Below, in pieces: positions 32,774-40,751 of a stretch of 64,000 nt of DNA. Source of the stretch: Treponema sp. OMZ 798. GTDB lineage: Bacteria > Spirochaetota > Spirochaetia > Treponematales > Treponemataceae. Numbering within the stretch: position 1 is the first letter of the stretch; each line of letters starts with the position of its first letter. Under the pieces are notes generated by a model. It saw only the letters and a program-made list of their open reading frames with translations, searched no databases and had not been told where the DNA came from. Made by a program: the position numbers and the translations under genes. The stretch is from NCBI RefSeq assembly GCF_024181385.1, contig NZ_CP051305.1, forward strand, positions 2,604,001 to 2,668,000, read 5' to 3'.

Positions 32774-34789
32774 ATGAATCCCAAAGATGTTGTCGAGTGG
32801 CGGGAAAGCCTTGTAAAATTGCCCGACCATAATTTTTTTGATTTAATGCAGCTTTATTTGGGAAAAATCAAAACTCCCTTTAATAAGCAAAGGCTTGCGG
32901 AACAGCTGAGTGCTTTTTTACGAAAACCCGCTATACAAGAAAAAATTGCAGAAAGTCTCGATTCTCACGATATATTGATTTTAAAAGCCGTAAAAGAAAT
33001 TCCCAATCCTACGCAGGCTATGCTCTCTTTGTTTTTTTCAAAAAAAATATCCTACGCCGAGTTATCCGAAAAACTTTTAAATTCGGAAGAACGTCTGCTA
33101 TTGTACCGTGTTCAAAACAGCGATGGCGATAAGGTTTATAAGATTAACCCTCTTTTACAAAAAACTATAGAACCTTTTTTATTAAATAATCTTTTTTTTA
33201 TGCCCGAAAAATCGGGGCAGGTAAAAGCTAAAGAAATAAATATAAACGATGCGGCCCTTGCCGGGCTTTATTCCTTTTGTATTCATAACGAAACCGTTTT
33301 AAAAAATGACGGTTCTTTTAAAAAAAGATATGAAGATTTAATCAAAGAAATTTTTCCGTGGCTTTCGGAAAAGACAAAACGTATTTACTCCATTTTTTCG
33401 GCATGTGAATCCCTAGGGCTTATTTTTAGAACGGAAAACGGCTTTACAGTTCAAAGGGCAAAATGGGAAGCTTTTTCTCAGATAAGCAAACCTGAGCGGT
33501 TGATATATTTTACTGCTGCTTCTTTATTTAAAACGAGAAAAGAAAATTTACAAAAACTTGTTTTAATTCTTTTTGAATTTTTAAATGGGTTTTATGATAG
33601 GGCCTATTATGAGGAAGATGACGTAGAACAATTTTTTCTTCTTTTGTGTATGCAAAATTTTTCTTCATCCTTTATTAAAAATGAAATTGACATCCTTCAT
33701 TTAAATTTTATAGAGATTGCTGAAACCTTCGGTCTTTTATGCAGGGATAAGCATTTGATTTATTTGAATCCTGAGCTTTTAAAAAATGTAACTGAACCTA
33801 AAAAGCCTCTTTTAATAGATCCGTCTTTTGAGGTTACCGTTTTACCTGACAGCAATTTAAAAAGCCTTTTAGATACAGCGGAGTGTATGGAGCCGGTCTT
33901 AATTCAAATGACGGGAAAATTCGAAATTACAAAAAAAGCATGTTCGAAGATTTTTCAGTTAGGATTTACTTCCGAGAATGTGTATAAAATTTTATCGGAG
34001 GCAACAGGGCATGAGATTCCTCAAAATATAAGAGTTTCAATAAACGAGTGGTATAAGAATTTTACTTCACTGGAATTATACAGCGGTTTTGTAGTTTCTG
34101 TTGCTAAGGAAAAAGAAAAATTTTTTGAGCTCGATACTCCTTTAAAAAAGCTTGTCCATAAAAAAATAGCAGAGGGGGTCTATCTTTTAAATGTTCAAGA
34201 TTTAAAAGATTTTGAACAAGCCGTTTACAAAAGCGGTTTGGAATTTATCTTTTATAAAAATAGACCTCTCCAATCTCCTTCTGTAAGAAATTTTCAAAGG
34301 CTTAATTTATTTTCTCAAAAAGAAAAAAAGGATTACACAAAAAAACTTGATTGGGTAAAACATCAAAAAGAAAGGGAAGATAAATATTCAAAGACCTTAT
34401 CGCAATTAAGTGCAATACTAAAAGATTTACAGTTAGCAAAGGAAGATACCAAAATTGTAAGCGGCAGGATAAACCGTAAAGCTATAATTACGGAGGAGCA
34501 GCTTAAAGACGGAGTTTTTAAGTTTACAAAAAAGGAAGCATCCGGGCTTGATTTTTTGGGAAAACAAAAAATAGCGGAGCAGGCAATCCTAGGTAAACAC
34601 ATCCTTGAAATAGAGTTGAACACAGAAAAGGGTCCGGAAAAAATAAGCGGAGTTCCCGAGGAAATTTTAAAAGAAGAAAAAGATGCAGTTCTTACCATTG
34701 TGTGTGATAATCCTAAAGATAGGTTGAAAATTTCTATTGCTCATATTTCAAAAATAAAACTGATTCACAATTCTATTTTTTCGGAATGA
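32774..34789 (+). CDS. XPB/Ssl2 helicase-associated domain protein
   Basis: A 671-residue cytoplasmic protein, without helicase motifs itself. Residues ~355-500 match the conserved helicase-associated region found in proteins linked to XPB-type helicases (Helicase_C_3 pattern: SFEVTVLPDSNLKSLLD, ITKKACSKIFQLGFTSENV, LSEATGHEIPQNIRVSINEW). The N-terminal part looks like winged helices. The C-terminal ~120 residues are charged and rich in Lys. No XPB helicase gene is adjacent. It possibly acts in DNA repair. GAGGAGG-type Shine-Dalgarno before the ATG. Confidence 0.6.
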   Translation: MNPKDVVEWRESLVKLPDHNFFDLMQLYLGKIKTPFNKQRLAEQLSAFLRKPAIQEKIAESLDSHDILILKAVKEIPNPTQAMLSLFFSKKISYAELSEKLLNSEERLLLYRVQNSDGDKVYKINPLLQKTIEPFLLNNLFFMPEKSGQVKAKEININDAALAGLYSFCIHNETVLKNDGSFKKRYEDLIKEIFPWLSEKTKRIYSIFSACESLGLIFRTENGFTVQRAKWEAFSQISKPERLIYFTAASLFKTRKENLQKLVLILFEFLNGFYDRAYYEEDDVEQFFLLLCMQNFSSSFIKNEIDILHLNFIEIAETFGLLCRDKHLIYLNPELLKNVTEPKKPLLIDPSFEVTVLPDSNLKSLLDTAECMEPVLIQMTGKFEITKKACSKIFQLGFTSENVYKILSEATGHEIPQNIRVSINEWYKNFTSLELYSGFVVSVAKEKEKFFELDTPLKKLVHKKIAEGVYLLNVQDLKDFEQAVYKSGLEFIFYKNRPLQSPSVRNFQRLNLFSQKEKKDYTKKLDWVKHQKEREDKYSKTLSQLSAILKDLQLAKEDTKIVSGRINRKAIITEEQLKDGVFKFTKKEASGLDFLGKQKIAEQAILGKHILEIELNTEKGPEKISGVPEEILKEEKDAVLTIVCDNPKDRLKISIAHISKIKLIHNSIFSE

Positions 34790-34808
34790 CCGTACTGAGG
34801 GAGGAGTT

Positions 34809-35573
34809 ATGGGAAAATACAAAAATCAAAATATAATCGAAGAGAGGGTCGAAATAGAAGGTATACCCTGTTTGCGTTTTTATCCTGCAAAGATGAGCGG
34901 ATTTCTTCCGCCTTTTCCTACCTTATTTTATTATCACGGCTGGTCTTCAGAAAAAAATAAGCAAAAGCTGATTGGCTATGTTTTTTCTACCTTGGGATAT
35001 CAAGTAATCTTACCGGATGCTGTCCATCACGGTGAAAGAAATAAGTTTGAAGATTATGATGAGGCCTTAAACGAGTTTTTTTTGCCTGTCATTATGCAAA
35101 ACCTTGCCGAGTTTCCCATAATAAAAAACTATGCCATAAAAAATTTTAATGCAGATGAAAAACGCCTTGCAGTTTCGGGACATTCTATGGGCGGTTTTAC
35201 TACAGCAGGAATCTTTACCCATAATCCGAGCATTAAAACTGCGGTCGTTTTTAACGGTGCCTGCGATTGGCAAAATGCAATCCTTCAAATCGAAAAAGAA
35301 TATGATGAAGGCCATATCGAATTTGATGAGGCAACAAAAAAAGCTGATCCCGCACAAAACATCGACAAACTCATAGATCGGCCTCTTTTTCTTTTACACG
35401 GAATAAAGGACTCCCTGGTTTCTTACAAAATCCAAAAACAATTTTACGACTCAACCCTTCCGCTTTATAATAATAAAGATTTATTAAGGCTTATGAGTGT
35501 CGAAAGAATGGATCATTATATAAGTATTCAAATGCTCGACGAGACCGTTTTATGGTTAAGTGAAAATCTATAA
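34809..35573 (+). CDS. Alpha/beta hydrolase (esterase/dienelactone-hydrolase type)
   Basis: A 254-residue cytoplasmic serine hydrolase. The nucleophile elbow is GHSMGG (Ser nucleophile), the oxyanion region is YHGWSS, and the later LLHGIKDSLV and MDHYIS segments supply the Asp and His. Resembles prolyl-oligopeptidase-like esterases. The substrate is unknown. 19 nt after the preceding gene. Confidence 0.87.
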   Translation: MGKYKNQNIIEERVEIEGIPCLRFYPAKMSGFLPPFPTLFYYHGWSSEKNKQKLIGYVFSTLGYQVILPDAVHHGERNKFEDYDEALNEFFLPVIMQNLAEFPIIKNYAIKNFNADEKRLAVSGHSMGGFTTAGIFTHNPSIKTAVVFNGACDWQNAILQIEKEYDEGHIEFDEATKKADPAQNIDKLIDRPLFLLHGIKDSLVSYKIQKQFYDSTLPLYNNKDLLRLMSVERMDHYISIQMLDETVLWLSENL

Positions 35574-35586
35574 GGAGGTTTGAAGG

Positions 35587-36612
35587 ATGAATGATTTAAA
35601 GGAGCTTTCGTTTTTGATGTACACCTCAAAAGAGGAAAACGTATCGGTTAATGTGGTTGTAAAAGATGAAACCATTTGGCTCACCCAAAAAGCCATGGCG
35701 GAGCTTTTTGGTATAGGAGTACCTGCCGTATCCAAGCATTTAAAAAACATCTTTGATGAGGGAGAGCTTAATGAAAAAGTGGTTGTTTCCATTTTGGAAA
35801 TAACCACTGACCATGGTGCTATTCCCGGAAAAACACAAACGAAGGATACGAAGTTTTATAATTTAGATGCAATCATCTCGGTGGGCTACCGTGTGAATTC
35901 TCAAAAGGCAACAAAATTCCGTATTTGGGCGACAGGGGTTTTAAAAGAGTACATGATAAAGGGCTTTGCCCTTGATGATGAAAGATTAAAACAGGGTAAA
36001 ACCCTTTTCGGCAAGGACTATTTTAGAGAATTATTGGAGCGAGTCCGCTCAATCCGTGCAAGTGAAAGGCGTATATGGCAGCAGATAACTGATATTTTTG
36101 CCGAATGTTCTATAGATTATGATAAAGACAATCATATTACAAAAGATTTTTATGCTATGGTGCAAAATAAATTTCATTATGCCATAAGCGGAAAAACTGC
36201 CGCTGAAATTGTATACGAGAGTGCAGACAGTAAAAAAGAAAACATGGGGCTTATGACATGGAAGAATTCTCCGAATGGTCGTATTTTAAAATCGGATGTC
36301 AGCATCGCAAAAAACTATCTTGATGAAAAATCGATAAAAAGACTTGAACGGGCTATTACCGGATATTTTGATTATATCGAGGATATCATAGAAAGAGAAA
36401 ATACCTTTACCATGCAGGAATTTTCTCAAAGTGTTAATGAATTTTTAGCCTTCCGCCGATATGACATTCTTCAAAATAAGGGAAAAGTTTCATATGCCAA
36501 GGCAAAAGAAAAAGCCGAATCCGAATATGATATATTCAATAAAACACAAAAAATAGAATCGGATTTTGATCGGGAGCTAAAAAAAATTTTAAAGGAAACA
36601 AACTATGAATGA
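35587..36612 (+). CDS. rhuM: RhuM-family protein
   Basis: A 341-residue protein of the RhuM family (named from a Salmonella pathogenicity-island gene). The diagnostic segment runs VVVKDETIWLTQKAMAELFG ... FYNLDAIISVGYRVNSQKAT.FR.WA, then KEYMIKGFALDDERLKQG, with an AMAELFG-type helix-turn-helix at the N-terminus resembling phage antirepressor domains. The last ~150 residues are mostly helical. It overlaps the fic gene by 8 nt, so they are coupled. Such pairs behave as mobile toxin-antitoxin-like modules; the molecular role of RhuM is not settled. Confidence 0.9.
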   Translation: MNDLKELSFLMYTSKEENVSVNVVVKDETIWLTQKAMAELFGIGVPAVSKHLKNIFDEGELNEKVVVSILEITTDHGAIPGKTQTKDTKFYNLDAIISVGYRVNSQKATKFRIWATGVLKEYMIKGFALDDERLKQGKTLFGKDYFRELLERVRSIRASERRIWQQITDIFAECSIDYDKDNHITKDFYAMVQNKFHYAISGKTAAEIVYESADSKKENMGLMTWKNSPNGRILKSDVSIAKNYLDEKSIKRLERAITGYFDYIEDIIERENTFTMQEFSQSVNEFLAFRRYDILQNKGKVSYAKAKEKAESEYDIFNKTQKIESDFDRELKKILKETNYE

Positions 36613-37165
36613 TGAAGAAAAGCTGACAAAGATCAGGGCTCTCGAACTTTGGGATAAAAATTTAATTGAAAATATTGAAGTTGGAACCTTTAAGGGTTTG
36701 CAAGAAATACATAGATACCTGTTTCAAGATGTGTTTGATTTTGCAGGAGAAGTTAGAAAGGTAAATATTTCAAAGGGAAACTTCCGCTTTGCTCCAATTT
36801 TATTTTTGACTGAAAATCTTAAAATAATCGATAAGATGAAGGACGAGGCCTTTGATGAGATTTTGGATAAATATATCGAAATGAATGTTGCTCATCCTTT
36901 TAGAGAGGGCAACGGAAGGAGCATGAGGATATGGCTGGATATTCTTTTAAAACAACGCTTAGGAAAGTGTGTTGATTGGTCAAAGATAGACAAGTTTTCT
37001 TATTTAAGTGCGATGGAACGCTCTCCGGTAAACAGTCTGGAACTCAAGTTTTTATTGAAAACAGCCCTAACCGATGATATTCAGAACAGGGAAGTTTATA
37101 TGAGGGGCATACAGGCCTCTTATGAATATGAGGGTATGAGCAGATACGATATAGGGGATGTGTAA
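36605..37165 (+). CDS. fic: Fic-domain AMP transferase, class III (self-inhibited)
   Basis: A 186-residue Fic protein. The complete active motif is H97-PFREGNGRSMR-108, matching HxFx(D/E)GNGRxxR, so AMP transfer from ATP to a target hydroxyl is expected. The C-terminal helix carries S172-YEY-E176-G177, matching the inhibitory motif (S/T)xxxE(G/N), whose Glu blocks the ATP gamma-phosphate in class III Fic proteins. The start overlaps rhuM by 8 nt. Targets unknown; bacterial class III Fics modify topoisomerases or related proteins in some species. Confidence 0.92.
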   Translation: MNDEEKLTKIRALELWDKNLIENIEVGTFKGLQEIHRYLFQDVFDFAGEVRKVNISKGNFRFAPILFLTENLKIIDKMKDEAFDEILDKYIEMNVAHPFREGNGRSMRIWLDILLKQRLGKCVDWSKIDKFSYLSAMERSPVNSLELKFLLKTALTDDIQNREVYMRGIQASYEYEGMSRYDIGDV

Positions 37166-37191
37166 AAGAATTTAGTAGGAGTTGAAAAAAA

Positions 37192-38079
37192 ATGAAATTA
37201 ACATCAAAACAAAAGGGTATTATGTTTTTAATTCTTTCGGCGCTTTGCTTTGCATCGATGAATTTGTTGGCAAAGCTTGCAGGGGATCTGCCTTCGATGC
37301 AAAAGGCTTTTTTTAGAAATCTAATAGCGGCTCTTGTGTCTTTTGCAGTACTTATACGGTCAAAAGAAAAATTTCATTTGGATAAAAAAAATCTGCCCTT
37401 CTTTTTTATGAGGGCAATTTTCGGCACTATGGGGATTGTCGGGAATTTTTATGCGATAGAGAATATGCTTCTCGCCGATGCTTCTATTCTTGCAAAACTG
37501 GCGCCTTTTTTTGCCATCCTTTTTTCGTTCCTTTTTTTAAAGGAAAAAATAAAGCTTTATCAAATTCTTGCAGTTATAACGGCTTTTTCGGCTAGCCTTC
37601 TTATCATAAAACCTGCCTTTGCAGATAAGAGTCATGTTATTGCAGCCCTTATAGGGGCCTTCGGGGGAATGATGGCCGGGGCAGCTTATACCTGCGTACG
37701 CTATCTTTCAATAAAAAAAGAAAAAGGCGCAACTATAGTTTTTTTCTTTTCGTTTTGCTCGATATTGATCCTTCTTCCCGTATTTATAATATTTTATCGT
37801 CCGATGACTCTTTTACAAACTATCACCCTCTTGCTTGCAGGTCTTGTAGGAACGGGCGGACAGTTTTGTGTTACTGCTGCCTATGCCCATGCTCCTGCAG
37901 GTTCAATTTCGGTTTATGATTATACTCAAATAGTTTTTTCTGCACTTTTCGGCTTCGCTTTTTTGGGAGAGCTTCCCGACCGGTGGAGTTTTTTAGGATT
38001 TGCTATAATATTTGCAGTTGCTCTTTTTATGTTCTTACACCATGAAGATAAGGTAAAAAAGCATTTAGGTGCAAATTGA
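37192..38079 (+). CDS. DMT-superfamily (EamA) transporter
   Basis: A 295-residue membrane protein with ten predicted helices in two EamA halves: MFLILSALCFASMNLLAKLA near the start and GAFGGMMAGAAYTCVRYLS at the second repeat. GQFCVTAAYAHAPAGSISVYDYTQIVFSALFG is the usual helix 8-9 signature. It exports or exchanges small metabolites; substrate unknown. AGGAG precedes the ATG. On the same strand as the TSUP gene that follows. Confidence 0.88.
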   Translation: MKLTSKQKGIMFLILSALCFASMNLLAKLAGDLPSMQKAFFRNLIAALVSFAVLIRSKEKFHLDKKNLPFFFMRAIFGTMGIVGNFYAIENMLLADASILAKLAPFFAILFSFLFLKEKIKLYQILAVITAFSASLLIIKPAFADKSHVIAALIGAFGGMMAGAAYTCVRYLSIKKEKGATIVFFFSFCSILILLPVFIIFYRPMTLLQTITLLLAGLVGTGGQFCVTAAYAHAPAGSISVYDYTQIVFSALFGFAFLGELPDRWSFLGFAIIFAVALFMFLHHEDKVKKHLGAN

Positions 38080-38111
38080 TGTTTACCGAAAAAATAGTAT
38101 AAGGGGTTTTT

Positions 38112-38900
38112 ATGTATTTATCGTTACAGGCAATGATTTTTTTGTGCTTTTGCGTTTTTCTTGCTGGCTTTGTAGATTCGGCTGCCGGCGGCGGCGGTCT
38201 TATTTCGCTCCCGGCCTATTTTTTTGTGGGCCTTCCGGCTCATACAGCCATAGGCTGCAATAAATTTTCGGCAGCCTGCGGGACAACTCTTTCAACCTTC
38301 CGTTTTTTTAAGCACGGGGCTCTTGAATGGCGTGTAGCTCTGGTTTCGGCAGTTTTTTCTTTTGGGGCTTCTTATATAGGAATGAAAATTGCGCTCAGAA
38401 TAGACCAAGCGGTCTTAAAAACTGCCCTGATTTTAATATTTCCCGTGATAGCGGCTGTTCTTTTGATAAAAAGAAATTTCGGCAACGAAAACAAATCCAA
38501 GGAAATTCCTCAAAAAAAGGCTTATGTTTTGGCAGGCTTAATAGGTGCTTGTGTAGGTTTTTATGACGGACTTATAGGGCCCGGTACCGGTACAATCGCA
38601 ATTATAGCTTATTCCGCATGGATGAAATACGACCTAAAAACAGCCTCGGGAAATGCCAAGCTTTTAAACTTAGCTTCAAACTATGCTTCTTTGACTGCCG
38701 CTTTGCTGAATAATAAGGTTGTTTTTTCGCTTTCTGTTCCTGCTGCAGTTTGCGGTATTATCGGTAATTACTTAGGTGCCGGATTTGCTTTAAAGAAAGG
38801 GGCTGCCTTTATAAGGCCTCTTATGATTGTGGTTATAATTTTATTGTTTGCAAAATTATTTTATGACGTCTTCGGCGAAATGATACTAGGATTATTTTAG
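38112..38900 (+). CDS. TSUP-family membrane protein (TauE/SafE)
   Basis: A 262-residue protein with about eight hydrophobic helices. Family motifs: the N-terminal FVDSAAGGGGLISLPA loop and the second-half GFYDGLIGPGTGT loop, then ASGNAKLLNLASNYASL. Members export sulfite, sulfoacetate or related organic anions. It follows the EamA gene by 32 nt. Substrate unknown. Confidence 0.9.
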   Translation: MYLSLQAMIFLCFCVFLAGFVDSAAGGGGLISLPAYFFVGLPAHTAIGCNKFSAACGTTLSTFRFFKHGALEWRVALVSAVFSFGASYIGMKIALRIDQAVLKTALILIFPVIAAVLLIKRNFGNENKSKEIPQKKAYVLAGLIGACVGFYDGLIGPGTGTIAIIAYSAWMKYDLKTASGNAKLLNLASNYASLTAALLNNKVVFSLSVPAAVCGIIGNYLGAGFALKKGAAFIRPLMIVVIILLFAKLFYDVFGEMILGLF

Positions 38901-38901
38901 A

Positions 38902-39801
38902 TTATCTAATTGCCATCAGCTTGTCGGCTTCTTTTTCGGTTATAATTTTTTCGCTTACGAGGTCATAAAACTGCTCGCTGTTTGTTTTCCCAAAAAAGAG
39001 AATATCATCGGTTCCTATGCTTATCGGTACACCTGCATCCATCATTTTACGTAATGGATGAGATTTTAGGTCTTTGACCGCTCCCAGCATTACATTGCTT
39101 TGGGGGCAAACATTGCAACGGACCTTTCTATCTGCTAAAAACTGCAGCACCTTGTCGCTTTGGGCTGCTCCTATACCATGCTGAACCTCATCTAAATCAA
39201 ACATTTCAACAAAATACTTGACTGAAGCTGCATCTGAAAATTCGCCTACATGGGCCTTCTTTTTTAATCCGTATTTTTCGGCCAATCTAAATATATATAC
39301 GCACTGTTCAATGCCTTCCGAAACTTCAGGGCCATAAAGGTCTATGTTTTTAAATACCTTTGATGACATCATAGGTTCTACCCATTGCTTTAAAAAAATT
39401 TGATCTATAGTTTTTGATATTCCCAATTCGGGAACAATGTTAATCTTACTTTTATATTTTTTTACAATATTATTTATTCCGGTTAAAAAACCGTCCAAAT
39501 CACCTTTAAATTGTCTTATAAAACCTATATCAATTGAGCCTTCTATGTGAACAACATTGTCTTCTATTGCACTCAGTATGGACATTTCTATTAAATCTAT
39601 AACGTGTTGCGCTGTAGTACATGCAGGGCGAGTATATTGTCCGATGATTTCATGCATCTCATCAAGACCGTTCATTTTGCGAGGAAAATTGGGAATGTCA
39701 AACCCTGCCCATTTTTTATAGTCGGAATACTTCATACTTAAATTCAGATGATTATGAGTATCAGCTTTGGGCTGCTTTTTATAGTAATCAAAATCTCTCA
39801 T
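38902..39801 (-). CDS. Adenosine deaminase-like hydrolase
   Basis: A 299-residue member of the amidohydrolase/adenosine-deaminase family. Zinc ligands and catalytic residues in order: DTHNHLN (HxH), HVGEF (zinc His and catalytic Glu), HGIGA (second catalytic His) and GTDD (Asp pair). The protein is shorter than typical ADA (~330-350), and the nucleoside-binding residues are poorly conserved, so the substrate may be another aminopurine or related compound. Convergent with the TSUP gene, whose stop codon lies 1 nt away. Confidence 0.82.
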   Translation of the reverse strand: MRDFDYYKKQPKADTHNHLNLSMKYSDYKKWAGFDIPNFPRKMNGLDEMHEIIGQYTRPACTTAQHVIDLIEMSILSAIEDNVVHIEGSIDIGFIRQFKGDLDGFLTGINNIVKKYKSKINIVPELGISKTIDQIFLKQWVEPMMSSKVFKNIDLYGPEVSEGIEQCVYIFRLAEKYGLKKKAHVGEFSDAASVKYFVEMFDLDEVQHGIGAAQSDKVLQFLADRKVRCNVCPQSNVMLGAVKDLKSHPLRKMMDAGVPISIGTDDILFFGKTNSEQFYDLVSEKIITEKEADKLMAIR

Positions 39802-39886
39802 TAAAACTTCCTTGTAAAACCTATAAGTATAAGTATATCACTCTTTTTTAAAAAAGTCATACTAAATATACTATAATCCGGCAATA

Positions 39887-39914
39887 TTATCGGTAAATTT
39901 TATTAAAAAGTTTA
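39887..39914 (-). promoter_or_regulatory. Candidate sigma-28 promoter
   Basis: Minus strand TAAACTTT - 12 nt - ACCGATAA, about 86 nt before the deaminase-like gene. Both boxes fit the sigma-28 consensus well, but the spacer is 12 rather than 11 nt. A sigma-70-like pair (ATGACT-N17-TATACT) lies closer to the gene, so sigma-28 control is uncertain. Confidence 0.4.
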
Positions 39915-40679
39915 ATCCTTTAGAAATTCTATTATTTTTTTTGCTACAAGTTCTTTTTCAATATCGTTTGTAACTATATGACTGCTTTTTTCAAGTATTA
40001 GATACTCGTTTTGAGTTCTTAAATTCTTATCTATTAGATCTTTTACCTTAAAAGGGACTAATTTATCGGCCTTTGATAAGATTGTAAGGCTTTGAGATCT
40101 TATAAAAACCATGTTTTTTAAGGCTAATTTTTGTAATTTATAAAGATCCGCCGTTTTTGCTAAGTATTCTACACCATTATAGTCCGTCATTGATCTTCCG
40201 TATTCAGGATCGTTCTCATAAGTTTTTTTTACGGTTTCTATCTTTTTGACAAAAAATTTTAAAAAAGGTGTCAATTTTATCCTGTTATCCGTTGCTATAA
40301 AGGCAGGTGCACATAAAAATATTTTTTCCGGATTAAAACGCGCTGCTATTAAAGATGCCAGTACTCCGCCCATAGAAAGACCTCCGACAAAAACTCTTTC
40401 ATACATTGCACAAAGGTCAATATATTCGTCACAAACCTTGCGGAGCCAGTCTTTCCAAGATGTACTTAAAAAATCGTCTTTTTTGGTTCCGTGTCCTGGC
40501 AGGCGGGGGATATAGACATTGTAGCCTGCTTCATTTAACTGGCGTCCCAGCCAAATCATCTCTCTGGGAGAGCCCGTGTAACCATGAATCAGCAAAATAG
40601 CCGGCGCGGTTTTTAGTCCTTTTAAAAAAAAGGGTTTCGTTGTATCTGAAAGTTTTATAGGATAATTGTCAAAAAACAC
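39912..40679 (-). CDS. Carboxylesterase-like alpha/beta hydrolase (Est30 type)
   Basis: A 255-residue serine hydrolase. The oxyanion region is LIHGYTGSP, the nucleophile elbow is GLSMGG, the acid is in LSKADKLVP and the base in EKSSHIV. This resembles the Est30/thermostable monoacylglycerol-esterase group. Start GTG at 40679 with AAGGAG 7 nt upstream. It lies between the chemoreceptor and the deaminase-like gene on the same strand. Substrate unknown. Confidence 0.88.
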   Translation of the reverse strand: MFFDNYPIKLSDTTKPFFLKGLKTAPAILLIHGYTGSPREMIWLGRQLNEAGYNVYIPRLPGHGTKKDDFLSTSWKDWLRKVCDEYIDLCAMYERVFVGGLSMGGVLASLIAARFNPEKIFLCAPAFIATDNRIKLTPFLKFFVKKIETVKKTYENDPEYGRSMTDYNGVEYLAKTADLYKLQKLALKNMVFIRSQSLTILSKADKLVPFKVKDLIDKNLRTQNEYLILEKSSHIVTNDIEKELVAKKIIEFLKD

Positions 40680-40751
40680 GTAAAATCTCCTTAATAAAAA
40701 ATATAAGAGTATCTTAACATTATATATCTTTTTTTACAAATAAACTAGGTA

